Positions 42,235-52,591 of a stretch of DNA of 64,000 nt are shown here, one piece after another. The notes beneath the pieces were generated by a model. It worked only from the letters and a program-made list of their open reading frames with translations, did no database searches and was not told the DNA's origin. The position numbers and the translations under genes were made by a program. Each line of letters opens with the position of its first letter. Position 1 is the first letter of the stretch. Source of the stretch: Corythucha ciliata (lineage: Eukaryota > Arthropoda > Insecta > Hemiptera > Tingidae); assembly GCA_038030265.1 (NCBI GenBank), contig CM075941.1, positions 2,170,001-2,234,000 on the forward strand, given 5' to 3'.

Positions 42235-44880
42235 GGTATTGAAAAACACGTATCGGGGCCCGGCGCGGAATTCTTCGCAAGAGGCCCCTAAAAGTGTCTT
42301 AATTAAACATAATTTCAACCTCTATTGGTAACCTCTAAGGCCTTTTCCTAATTTTAGTCAAGACCTTTTCCTTATTTTCGGCAAATCACCGCTATTTCCA
42401 CAACCTATCCGCCAAACAGCGCTTATGACAAGTTTAAGCCGCAAATTTCTCCATTTTAGCCGCGAATGAGTGCTTTTTTGTCAACTTTACCGGCAAATTG
42501 ACACTTTTCGCCGCAAATTAGCCGCGGATTAGTGGTGTAATCGCCCCCCCCACCCCATCTTATAGACAAAAACATGCTCTTTTTATCAACTTGAACAGCA
42601 AAGTAGTTTTTTTTTATCCCGTGAATCAGCGATGTTTCTTAAATTTTTCTCGAGTTGACGTTTTCCACAATTTTAGCTGCAAATTAACGATTTTTTCTAG
42701 CAGGGACCATGGGAATTAGCACTTTACTCAGTTTGAGCTGAAAATAAGCGTTTTACGATAGTCGTTTACGACAAATTAGCCTTTTTTTTTTGTTCATCAT
42801 AACAACGGAAGCGAATTTGCGGGGTTTTCACCCGCAGCCATAAATTGGCGCTTTTTCTCAATTTTAGCCTCAAAGTTGACCGAGGAAGCCGTGAATTAGC
42901 GTAGGCATTTCCAATTTTTGACGCAAATTGAAAATTTTCTCTATTTCAGCCGTGAATTAGCGCTTTTTCGTAATATTAGCAGCGTAGTAGCGTTCTTTCC
43001 AAGCCGTGAGTAAGCGAATTTTGTTCATTTCAACCACGAATTAGCGTTTTCCGATATTTTTAAGTGCAAATTGGCAATTTTTCCATTTTTGGCAGCGTAT
43101 TAGCACTTTTGTTTTTTCAATTCAAGCTGAAAATTAACCTTTCTCTTAATTTTAGCCAGAATAATTACTGATTTCTCAATATTGTTTTCCGATATTTTCA
43201 AGTGCAAATTGGCAATTTTTCCATTTTTGGCAGCGTATTAGCACTTTTGTTTTTTCAATTCAAGCTGAAAATTAACCTTTCTCTTAATTTTAGCCAGAAT
43301 AATTACTGATTTTCTCAATATTAGCCGCAAAATTAGCGGGTTGTTCTCCATTTTAGCACCGCATTAGCATTTTTTTAAATTTTCACTATGGATTAGCGCT
43401 TCTTCTCAGTTCTAGCCGCTGAATCATTGTTTTTTTTTGTTTTTTTTTTTTTTCTTTTTTTTTTTACTTATATCCATGAATTTGCAGTTTTTCTCAATTT
43501 CAGTCACAAAGTTGCCCTCGGAAGGCGAGATTGTCGGACATAGAAATTCTATCACTCTTTATCCGCGAATTTTTTCTTCAATTTTAGCCGCGAATTAGCG
43601 TTTTTTCTTCAATTTTAGCTGCGTAGAAGCTTTTCTAGCCTGTGAATTCGCGAATTTTCTCAATTTTAGCCATGAATTTGCTTTTTCTCAATTTTTAGCC
43701 TGGAAAAGCACTTTTTACCCTATCTGAGCTGAAAACTGATTACTGAAGTAAATGTTTTCAATATTAGCTGCGTTTTTTTTGCACATTTCAGTCCCGGATT
43801 GGCATTTTTTTCCTTCCATTTTTGCTACGGATTAGCGTTTATTGTTCAGTTTTAGCCTCGAACTTTTAGTGATTTTTCCCAATTCCGGCCGCGGGTTAGC
43901 GCTTTTCCTCAATTTTAGCAGCGAATTAGCAGTTTTTCTCAGTTTGAGTTAAAAATTATTGTTTTTCTTAATGTTAGCCGCCCTAATTAATATTTTTTTT
44001 CAATTTTAGCCGCGTTTTTGTTTATTTTTAGCCTCGCATAAGCAATTTTTGTCTATACGTGCTGCTAAGGTTTAGCGCTGTTTCTCCGTTTGAGCCTCGA
44101 ATCTTTGAGAAGCTGTTCAGATTTCCGTTTTCTTAATTTCAGCCTCGAATTAGTGATTTTGTTTATTTTCATATTCGCGAATTAACATTTTTCCTCAACT
44201 TTATCCGCGCATTAGTGGTTTTTCTCCATTTCAGCTCCGAAATAGCGTTTTCTGATAATTTTGCTGCGAATTATCATATCTTTTCGCCATTTCAGTCGTG
44301 AATTTGCCATAATTTTAATCCGAATTAGCGTTGTTTTTGTCAATATTAGACGCGATGTTTTTTTTTACTTGTACAGGCTTTGAATTAGTAGCGTGTGTTT
44401 TCAATTGTAGCTGCGGGCTTGGTCCAAAAACAACACTTTTGCATTGATTTCTACATTTTAGCCGTCATACACTGCGAATCGACGATTTTTTTCTCAATTT
44501 CTCTCTGGAAGTTACATTGTGAGACTGCGAATCAGCGCTTTTTCGCAGTTATAACCACGAATATTAGCCTTTTTTCTCTGAATTTTTGCCGTGTCAGTCA
44601 GTTAGAAATTGCCGATCGGGACATTAATGCGCTTAAGGACCTAACGATACTGGGGACGGTCCATTTTCTCTATTTTATCCATAAATTTCCCTCAAAAAGG
44701 GGAAATTTCTGTATGTCAGCCACCAGAATAGCACTCTCGGGGGGCTCAATCGAATAGTAAGCCCAATTCTTTGCTGTTATCACTTTTAACGTTATTCTAA
44801 TGAACCTGAAAATCCTCATTTTTCCGTATTTAAGCTTTACGGGTGCCCCGCCTCCTGTCAGGGGGCCCGGGGTGGTCCTC
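42235..44880 (+). mobile_element. Type A minisatellite element, best copy
   Basis: The head begins near 42,251 with ATCGGGGCCCGGCGCGGAAT and AGAGGCCCCTAAAAGTG, then ACCTCTATTGGTAACC. About 80 degenerate type A units of about 30 bp follow, in plus orientation, in the same order as the copies at 1-1,000 and 24,318-22,081 (minus). The tail has GGACCTAACGATACTGGGGA (44,638), a GGGGCTCAATCGAATA block (44,741), AATCCTCATTTTTCCG and the GC-rich end (GGGGGCCCGGGG, about 44,860). A 138-bp segment is tandemly duplicated at 43,051/43,189. No coding sequence. Confidence 0.8.
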
Positions 44881-44899
44881 TTACTCTTAAGAACACCAA

Positions 44900-45295
44900 A
44901 TGCACGATTATAAAGTGAGAAATCGTTAATGCGCGGCTTCTGGAGTCAACTTAGTGGCTATAAGTAGAGAAAAAACATTAATTCGCAGCTGAAATTTTGA
45001 AAAGCTGTAACGTCCTGTTCTTGGTTCGAGTCCGTGTGACTAAAATTAAGAAAACCCCGCTAATTCAACGCTAAAAGAGAGAGAAAAAACACCAATTTGC
45101 AGCTAAAACTGTAAAAAACTCTTGTTCTCTGACAAAATTGTGAAAAATAGCTGATTCACAGCCAAAATAGACGGAAACTGTTAAATTTCACCTCAATTCG
45201 CCGATAAAATGGAGAGAAATAGACTCAAAACTACACCATTCGGTGCTCAATATCTGGGAAATTGTAAGTTTTGTGTCTAACATAAGTATTATCCT
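44900..45295 (-). repeat. Type A minisatellite array (minus orientation)
   Basis: About 13 units in minus orientation directly after the GC-rich tail of the plus-oriented element, so the orientation flips at the element end. Confidence 0.7.
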
Positions 45296-46075
45296 GTAAG
45301 TTGTCAATTTCGCTAGTAAATCAGCGATTTTTGACAGCTTCACCAGTTATTTGATTAGCGATTTTGCTCAATTTTCACCGGAGATTAGCGTTTCTCTCAA
45401 TTTTAGCTGCCAAATAGACATATTCTTGCAAATGCCAGTCGTGAATTGGCGTTTTACGCAAATTAGCGGCTTTTGCATCCGCGAATTGGCGGTTTTTTGT
45501 CATATCAGTTGAGAATTTGCTGTTTGTCTCCATTTTAGCCACGAATCAGGTTTTTTTTTTTCTTCTTCTTCTTCTTCTTCTTTCAATTTTAGCAGCGATT
45601 TCTTTCTCACTTTTATATCCTTAAATAAGCGTTTTTTCTTGCATTTTTTGGTCTTTTTTTTAACTATTTTGCGCTTACAAAAAAGCAAACACCGGGACGA
45701 TTATCCATTTTAGGAAAGGACAGTCAATTAGCGTTTTCTTCCCGTCATTTTGGCCATAAAGTGGCGTATTTATACACTGCGAATCCTATACATTTTTTCT
45801 TACTTATGGCCGAAACGCTTATTCTCAGTTTTAGCTATGAATAGTAGGGCTTTTTCCAAAATTTTTGGTGCGTACTTGCCCCCCCAAAAACAGCATATAA
45901 GTGCGCCTCTCGTCTCATATTCGCTTAAGGACAAAAAAAAGAAACTGGGGATCAGCGTATTTTCTCTATTTTAGCCGCTAAGTTACCCTCAGAAAGCGCG
46001 ATTTCTCTCAATTTGACGCTTTAGAATAAAACTCGATGGGCTAAATCGAATATTCAGCTATCACTCTTTGGTGCA
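45296..46075 (+). repeat. Type A minisatellite array with tail block
   Basis: Plus-oriented units, including a (TTC)n run near 45,560. The stretch ends with GGGCTAAATCGAATATTCAG (46,037) and CACTCTTTGGTG, a relative of the tail blocks at 44,741 and 59,728, so this is a shortened copy of the same element. Confidence 0.7.
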
Positions 46076-47110
46076 GATCGACTGCAGCGTTCCAGTCCGA
46101 TGCTCGAAAGGAGCCATAAACTGTAGAAAAAGCGCTAAATTAATGTTTATAGAAGTATCGAAACGACAATTATCAGCCTCAGAAGGCAAGTTTCGTGGCT
46201 CAAAACTGAGAAAATTGCTAATTCGCGCAGCAAAAATGGAGACTAACCGCTCTTGATTCACGGATAAAATGGTGAAAAATCGCCAATTTCACGGCTGAAA
46301 TGAGAACAAATCGCTAATTCAGGGCTAAAATGGTGAAAAATCGACAATACACCGATACAATTTAGAAGAAGCACTGAACTGAGGGGGAGAAAAAACCCTA
46401 ATTTGTAATGCATGCATGAAACTGCAGCCGTAGGAGCCTACGTTGTCTGTCTTACCTCGTTTAGGTAACGAACAGGTTTCGGCTGCTCGCCATCTTCAGC
46501 GTCTGTAAGCACAACTTGTGCTGAAGATGGCGTGCAGCCAAAACCGGTTCGTTTCTAACGCACCTCAACGAGGGAAGACAGACAACGTAGGCTCCTACGG
46601 CTAGAGTTTTATGCATGCATTACCAACTAACCCTCGTAGTCTAACCCTAATTTGCTATTTAAATGGAGAAAAGGCCAATTCGCGACTTCTGAAGTGAAAA
46701 AAATCGCTATTCCGCGGCCAAAGTCAGAAAAAGCGCAAAGTAATTCGTGGCTGAAATTTAGACAAATTCATAAATTAGCGTATTAAATGAGGAAAGACGC
46801 TAATTTGCTGCTAAAATCGAGAAAATGACTAATTGAGGGGTTATAATTTGAGAAAATTTGCTAATTCTCGGAAAATTAAGAAAATGGCAAGCTGTGATTT
46901 CTGGAGGTAACTTCGTGGCTCGTGGCCAATTAGGAAAAAGTGATAATTTACGGGAAAAATTGATAAAAATCGCTGACTCCTGGCTGATATGGAGAAAAAT
47001 CGCAATTTCGCGGCTGAAATGGAGGGAAATCGCTTCTTCACGGGGTCAACTAGCTAATTCACCGAGGAACTGAGGAAAAACCCATAATTCACAGTTATAA
47101 CATGGAGAAA
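46076..47110 (-). repeat. Type A minisatellite array (minus orientation)
   Basis: Minus-oriented units from the tail block to about 47,110, interrupted by the foldback element at 46,406-46,642. With the preceding array it makes a tail-to-tail pair. Confidence 0.7.
46406..46642. mobile_element. Foldback (MITE-like) element with 12-bp duplication
   Basis: The two halves of 46,406-46,622 are near-perfect inverted repeats about 100 bp long. They start TAATGCATGCATG and end CATGCATTA, both contain the GGAGCCTACGTTGTCTGTCTT phrase in opposite senses (first 20 bases only: GGAGCCTACGTTGTCTGTCT), and they meet at a short loop near TAAGCACAACTTGTGC. The copy is flanked by AACCCTAATTTG at 46,394-46,405 and 46,643-46,654. 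The array around it has similar units, but this exact 12-mer on both sides favours a target duplication. No coding capacity. Confidence 0.75.
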
Positions 47111-48827
47111 ACACCAAAAGTATGGAGAGCGGGGGGGGGGCGCTGGTGAATGGTGAAAGATTCGCAGGCGGGTGCGCCAAATGTCCAATATCGGCACGCT
47201 GATATGGTTTCCCTCGCATTCATAATATGCAAAATAGCGTTTCAAGAACGTTGACATTCCACACGTGTGCTGTTTGGGGGGGGGGGATCCAGTGACTCTC
47301 GTATGCCTTTCAAAGATGCGATATTTAGTAGGAACTCATTCTGGTTCACTTAAGTCTCCCCAAAAACTGACATTTTGGGCTCTTTCCTTTCATTTTTGTT
47401 CACTCCTTCCTATAGTCATTTTCTGGTCCAAAAATGTGAGTTTTTGGCGTGGAATACGAGCCGAGAGTTAGTGCATTCAAAGTTGGGGGATTCCATTCGT
47501 GTCGTCATTTCACAAAATCGAGCATCTGGTGTAGTTTTTTTGAGAATACAAAACGCTAATCTCTCTTTGTTTGATTTGTGTACATCTTTCTATTTAATTT
47601 ATGCGGGTTTCTTTGTAAGATGATTGTGGGGATGAAGCGAATAGTTGAAAATAACAATTGCTTTCGTTTAAATTCTTGTTTGTACGTGATTCATTTAATC
47701 CGTGCCACCCTAAATAATATTTGGGGCGAGTATTAAAGAGGAATACGTAATTTCACATTTGATAAACCCTCAGGTCCTCTCACTAAACTTCATGAAACCG
47801 TTCCGTGTGTCATTATCGAATTAAAAAAAATATGTATTTTTCCTATCTCCCCTGCCACTCTGTCATCAACAAGGTGGTGTAATAACAGTACCGTTCGACA
47901 GAACTCCCACTCCGTCACCCGCTTATAGCACAACAGTCTGTTAGTTATGATCTCACTGCGCCCAGGTGGAAACCCCCTTTCGATCCACTTTCGCTTTCGT
48001 TCTTTCACGTTTTTTTTTTTTTTTTTTTTTCTTCTCCGTCACTATTACGCTCCCAGCTGGGAGAACAATGATCCCGAAAAACAGTTCGGTTTGAATAACG
48101 GTGGGCGATGTGATGTTGGTGGGTTGCGGGGGGGGGGGTTGTGGGTGGCGCGCATTTTTCCACGCTCCTTAAAAAAGGCTTTCCGCGATGTAATAGTTCC
48201 TTGTTTTTTTTTTGTCTATCTTTCCACTTTAGTAAATTCGCTGTGTGCTTCAAAGCGATAAATCATCCGCTTGCCTGTGTCTTTTTAAATTTAATACGAC
48301 GTTGGGGTGAAAATGTCAAGGGGAGCATTTTAATCCAAAGCCCTTCAGCTCCAGTTTTTTCCCTACACCAGAATGGTATACGTCTTGAAAGGGATAAAGT
48401 ATCAAAAGCCGTTTTTAAAGGCACTTTCTTCCCACAGTCTTTTGACATTGTAATCACGAAAGTTTTTAAACGAGTTTTTTTTTTTTGTCGTGTTTGTTCA
48501 GTCGGTGCGATTTACGTGATTTCTCGCAAGTCTGATTGTGTTTTTAAAGCATCTGGGGACAAAACTCATGGCTATGGATTTCTGGGGACCGAGTTTTTTT
48601 GATTAACGTTCTGTTTGCTCGTACCGTTGTTGAAAGAGGGAGGGGTGACCATTCTCTGTGGATTGCTTAACGTCCCGAGAGGAGAACTTCCAGAGAGTGA
48701 AGGGAGGCTGTTTCAAACTCGATAAATACTTTTATGTATTTATGAACCGAAGACGTTTTCTATATGTTCAGGGTTTAAAACTTTCGGTGGTTTTTTTATT
48801 TGTTCTGTTTTTTTTTTTGTTTTTCAG
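47111..48827 (+). other. Intron or 5' flank upstream of the TET exon
   Basis: No coding frame is recognised. G-runs occur near 47,130, 47,276 and 48,130 and T-runs near 48,010. The last 35 bp are pyrimidine-rich and end in TTTTTCAG, the acceptor for the next exon. Confidence 0.5.
48800..48827 (+). promoter_or_regulatory. 3' splice site of the TET exon
   Basis: A long T-rich tract (TGTTCTG, T-run, GTTTTTCAG) ends in CAG at 48,827. It is a textbook acceptor, and the exon follows. Confidence 0.8.
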
Positions 48828-48871
48828 ATGGTACGGGAGGTGAAAAAATGGAGAGGATAAAAGTTGGTTGA
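48828..48871 (+). promoter_or_regulatory. Short upstream ORFs before the TET start
   Basis: The exon starts with ATG at 48,828 (10 codons, stop at 48,858) and has a second ATG at 48,848 whose TGA stop (48,869-48,871) overlaps the A of the main ATG as TGATG. If the mRNA includes these bases they could lower or couple translation of the main frame. It is a prediction from sequence only. Confidence 0.4.
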
Positions 48872-49974
48872 TGAGCGAAGGGGGTGCTGGGGACGGTGGA
48901 GGGGGTTACCCAGGTGGGTCAACCCCTTCGTCCACCGTTCCTGACCATCAGGACGACGGCAAGTCAGGACTGCCGCCGTTTTCATCCTTTGGCGAAATGG
49001 ACGGAGCCGCTCGCGTTCCCAACACGGACGGCGAAGCTCTTCAGTCATCGCGTCTTCTCGACATATCATCCTGGGACTACTATGGCGAGGGTCTCACTGG
49101 AAGACTTTTGGATCGTGGCGACGGTTTCCCCATGCTCGTTCCCCAACCACAGTATCGCCCGTGGGAGAGTAAAGACCACCCCGACTATATTGGACCACCA
49201 GCGAATAAGTTACCGTCTTTTCAGTCACAGTTTACCGCATTTCCTCAGGAACAGAACGGAGAAACAGTTTTAACGACTCTAACCCCGGCTCCAGCCTCAC
49301 CAAATAGTTCCGCGTCGGGCTTACCAAGCTTTCACACATTATCAACTGTCCCTCCGCGAGGCTACCCATTAGTACCAGCCCCCGTCCAAGCGAGAGAAAT
49401 CCCCAGTATTCAGCAACAAATTCTCGACGAAAGGCACATTCACCTCTTCCAAGGAGCCCCTCATCAACAGTACCACCAACTTGGCGGCTATCAACCACAA
49501 CAACAAACAACCCTTCTCACCGTGGTCAAGACTGAACCTCTCATAGTCACTCAACTCCCAACTGGCTACGAGCACCACGAGTTAAAAATGGAAGAGTCTC
49601 AATCACCTCGAGCCGGCTACCTCGACTCCCGTAAAAAAGAGCGCAGGAAAATCCGAGCGTCGAGCATGGAAAGCTCCAACGAGAGTGACGGTGTCGGCAG
49701 TTCAAGTGTTGAAAGCTCCGGTCAAGTCGCCGCGATTTCAAGTACGGCCGGTTTTAAAAGTCCACTGGGACCGTGTCACCAAAATCCGAGTGTTCATTCC
49801 GAGGACGACGTTCATGAAATGTCGGACAAGCCGGTGAAAAAGAAGCGTAAACGGTGTGGTGAGTGTATCGGGTGTCAAAGAAAGGATAATTGTGGTGACT
49901 GCGCTCCGTGTCGGAACGATAAGAGTCATCAGATTTGTAAGATGAGACGCTGTGAGAAGCTGACTGAAAAGAAG
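48828..49974 (+). CDS. Tet: TET methylcytosine dioxygenase, 5' coding exon with CXXC finger
   Basis: The exon begins at 48,828. An in-frame TGA at 48,841 makes the ATG at 48,871 the likely start, giving 368 codons to the donor at 49,975 (AAG/GTAGGT, phase 0). Residues 1-320 are low-complexity, rich in Gly, Ser, Pro and Gln, with a recurring LP(P/S)F motif near residues 31, 114 and 150. A basic stretch KKKRKR at 323-328 leads into a CXXC zinc finger at 329-361 with eight cysteines (329, 332, 335, 341, 344, 347, 356, 361). It lacks the KFGG motif of the MLL/DNMT1/CFP1 class and matches the TET class. TET proteins oxidise 5-methylcytosine (and N6-methyladenine has been proposed in flies) in the nucleus; the finger binds CpG DNA. 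The catalytic cysteine-rich and double-stranded beta-helix domains are not in this window and must be encoded downstream. Confidence 0.9.
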
Positions 49975-51629
49975 GTAGGTTTTCAACTTTTCAACAATTT
50001 CATCGAATAAATTTAAAGCAGTGGCGTACCCACCCCTTTATTTGATGCACGGAACCTTTTGAAGCAAAGTATACATCTATTAACCGTAGTGTTAAACGAA
50101 TCCACCAGTTAAACGCCACAGTCCACCATTTTCTGCTACTCTACACCCTCCCACAGTTAAATCCGTCCGACACTTACTTTAACGTCATGGATGTACGGTG
50201 TTGGGGAGGGTTAAAAAAAAAAAAAAAAAAGAGGTTGTTATGGACCACGGCTCTGGGAAACTAGGAAGGGATGAAAAGCTTGTCTTCTCCTGATCAATAC
50301 GACTGTGCGTGAGTCATACCCACCCTGTACCTACACAACTAACTGTGGGCTCGCCTCCTTTGCTTTTCTCTTTTGACTTTGAAGCCCCCCCCCCCTCCTC
50401 GGGGGGTTCGTGGAGAAATAAAAATAACATTTTATCGTTTTTCACCTTCCCGCACCCACCCCCACAAAATCATTGTAGGGATTCACGAAATGTCAGTGAT
50501 TGATTTTAACTTTTTGCCCTGCGACTCTATAGCCGTTTTTGTCACGCAGCAAAACAGTGTGTGTGTGGGGGGGGGGGGGTGGACACCTCACTAGGACTCC
50601 CTGCCGCCAGCCGGCCAGCTTCATGTTCGAAAGGAGGAAATGATCCCATGAGGGAAAACCTCTTTGAAAACATCCTCTCCTGGTTTCTTGGTTTGAGTAG
50701 TGGGTGGGAGCGCGAAAAATGACCGAGCGGAGCACGGTTTTGGTGTTGGGTTGGTGATTTGTTTGGTGGTGAGGGAGTAGGTGATGGCTGGGGGGGGGGC
50801 GGGTGGTTGTTAAGACCGTCGTACATGGGGTGGCTTTGAGGGAAGCTATATACTAACCCCCCCCCCTCTCCACACGTTTGCCTCTTTAACCTTGATCCTG
50901 AGTTCTTGGATCATGACAATGAAGGGGATTATGTTTAATGGTTATTTTTGAATCTCTATACCTCCCTCCCCTTACGATTTTTGTCGTGAAGACGACGTCA
51001 TTAAAACCGTCATCTTCTTGAATCGCTAAACCAAAAATTGTGTCAGCAGCAAAAACGTGGTCCATTGTGGGGGGGGGGGGGTCTACGCTACCAGAAAAAA
51101 TGTAATTCATCCAGACATTCCAGAATTTTCTTTTCGACGAATTCTCTCCCGTTTTGGAATGAGTTGAAGATTGCTCGGTAGTCCCACAGGCGCGGATCCT
51201 TGAGTTTGCTCAAGAAGGGGGCCATGACCTCCGCATCCTGTACCACCGCGCAGTTTTAGACGCGATGAACCTTAAAATCTGCGCGTTCAACCTTGCTCTC
51301 GCCCTTGATATGAGCTTTTTGGCACGTCTTCTATAGTGGTAAATGCCCAAGGGTCTCATAAACCACGTCCGGTTCAAATAGAAACACTTTGAAAACATCG
51401 TCGCGCGGATTCCAGGATGCTCAAAAGGGTTGAGCCCTCTCCTTCTTCACTTCGCAGTTGGTAAGGTGAAAATGGTGATATTCGGTGGGGGGCGGGTGGG
51501 GAAGGATCGAACGGTTCACCGATTGTGTCAATTAATCTTTTAAAGGGTGCGAAAAGCCTCTTATTTGTCAATTTTTTTTTTTTCGCGAGCAGCAAGTCAC
51601 ATCAGGCGTGACACGAATAGCGTCATTTA
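49975..51629 (+). other. TET intron, with hAT-like sequence
   Basis: The donor GTAGGT opens the intron. CAGTGGCGTACCCACCCC at 50,019 looks like a hAT-type end. A possible partner, a G-run followed by TCTACGCTACC, lies at 51,080-51,092, but no target duplication was seen, so a 1.07 kb element is only a guess. Long G- and C-runs fill the interval. No exon is recognised. Confidence 0.45.
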
Positions 51630-52495
51630 AACATGGCGCAATTGGCAGTATTGACGTCGACTTTCGGACGCAAACAGCCAGTTTTGCCGTTTGTGTGGTG
51701 CAAAATAGTCCGTCATACCATTTTTAGATTGCGAATGGTCATGTTTGCCATTTCTAAAGTGCAAATTGTCTGGTCATTTATACGTATAACAAGTGCGATA
51801 TTTTCAAGTCAAGAATCGTCAGTTTCGCCCTGTTTTTTTTTACAACAGGCATTGCATGTTTGACCATTTTCCACGCACGAATAGTCAGTTATGCCCGTAT
51901 TTGGGGCTGGAATCACCTAGCGCAAATTCGGGGCTCGTAAAGTCAGTTTCGTCATTTTTAGAGCGTGAATCCAGTCAATTCAGTCATTTTCAAGGCGCGA
52001 ATCGTCATTTTTGCCATTTTTCAGGCCGTATAAAAATAGTCACGTCAAGCCAAAAGCAAATAATGGACAGTTTGGCCATTCGTTGCTCGCGAATTGTCGA
52101 TTTTGCACTTTTCAGTGCTGGAATGATCTGTTTATTAGGGCTTTTGTGGATGCGAATAGTCAGTTTAGCTGTTTTTTGGAACGCGAATTATGGTCCGTCA
52201 AGCCAGAGACGCGAATGATCAGTATTGGCCATTTTTGGCGCGCGAAATGACTGTTTTGCCATTTTTGGCGCGCAAATGGTTGATTTTGTCATTTTCAGCG
52301 TCAGATTAGCCATTTTTAGGGCGCTTCAAGTCCGTCTGCCTATTTTTTTTTTTTTTTTTTTTTTTTTAGAGCGGGAATTTCCGGTTTTGCAATTTTTAGG
52401 GCGCGAATATAGTCAGTTCAGTCATTTGCTAGGCGCTAATCGTCAGTTTAACCACTTTGGGGTACGATTGCAGTCAGTTTAGCTTTTTTTTTATG
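51630..52495 (+). repeat. Type C minisatellite array
   Basis: About 28 units of the GGCGCGAAT, CGTCAGTTT and TGCCATTTTT type, as at 7,975. A T-run of about 23 bases sits near 52,345. Confidence 0.75.
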
Positions 52496-52591
52496 GTGAG
52501 TTCAGCCATATTTTGGCTATTTTAAAGCAAAGAACCCGAAAATTCAAACGTATTTACAATCAAAAGAGCCGTTGAAGACATTTGACACAGT

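Noticed and set aside
49232..49510. Minus-strand frames opposite the TET exon
   Set aside because: Shadows of the coding strand with no domain or signal.
50019..51092. A complete 1.07-kb hAT-like element in the TET intron
   Set aside because: The two ends match only loosely and no 8-bp duplication was found, so only the left end is mentioned.
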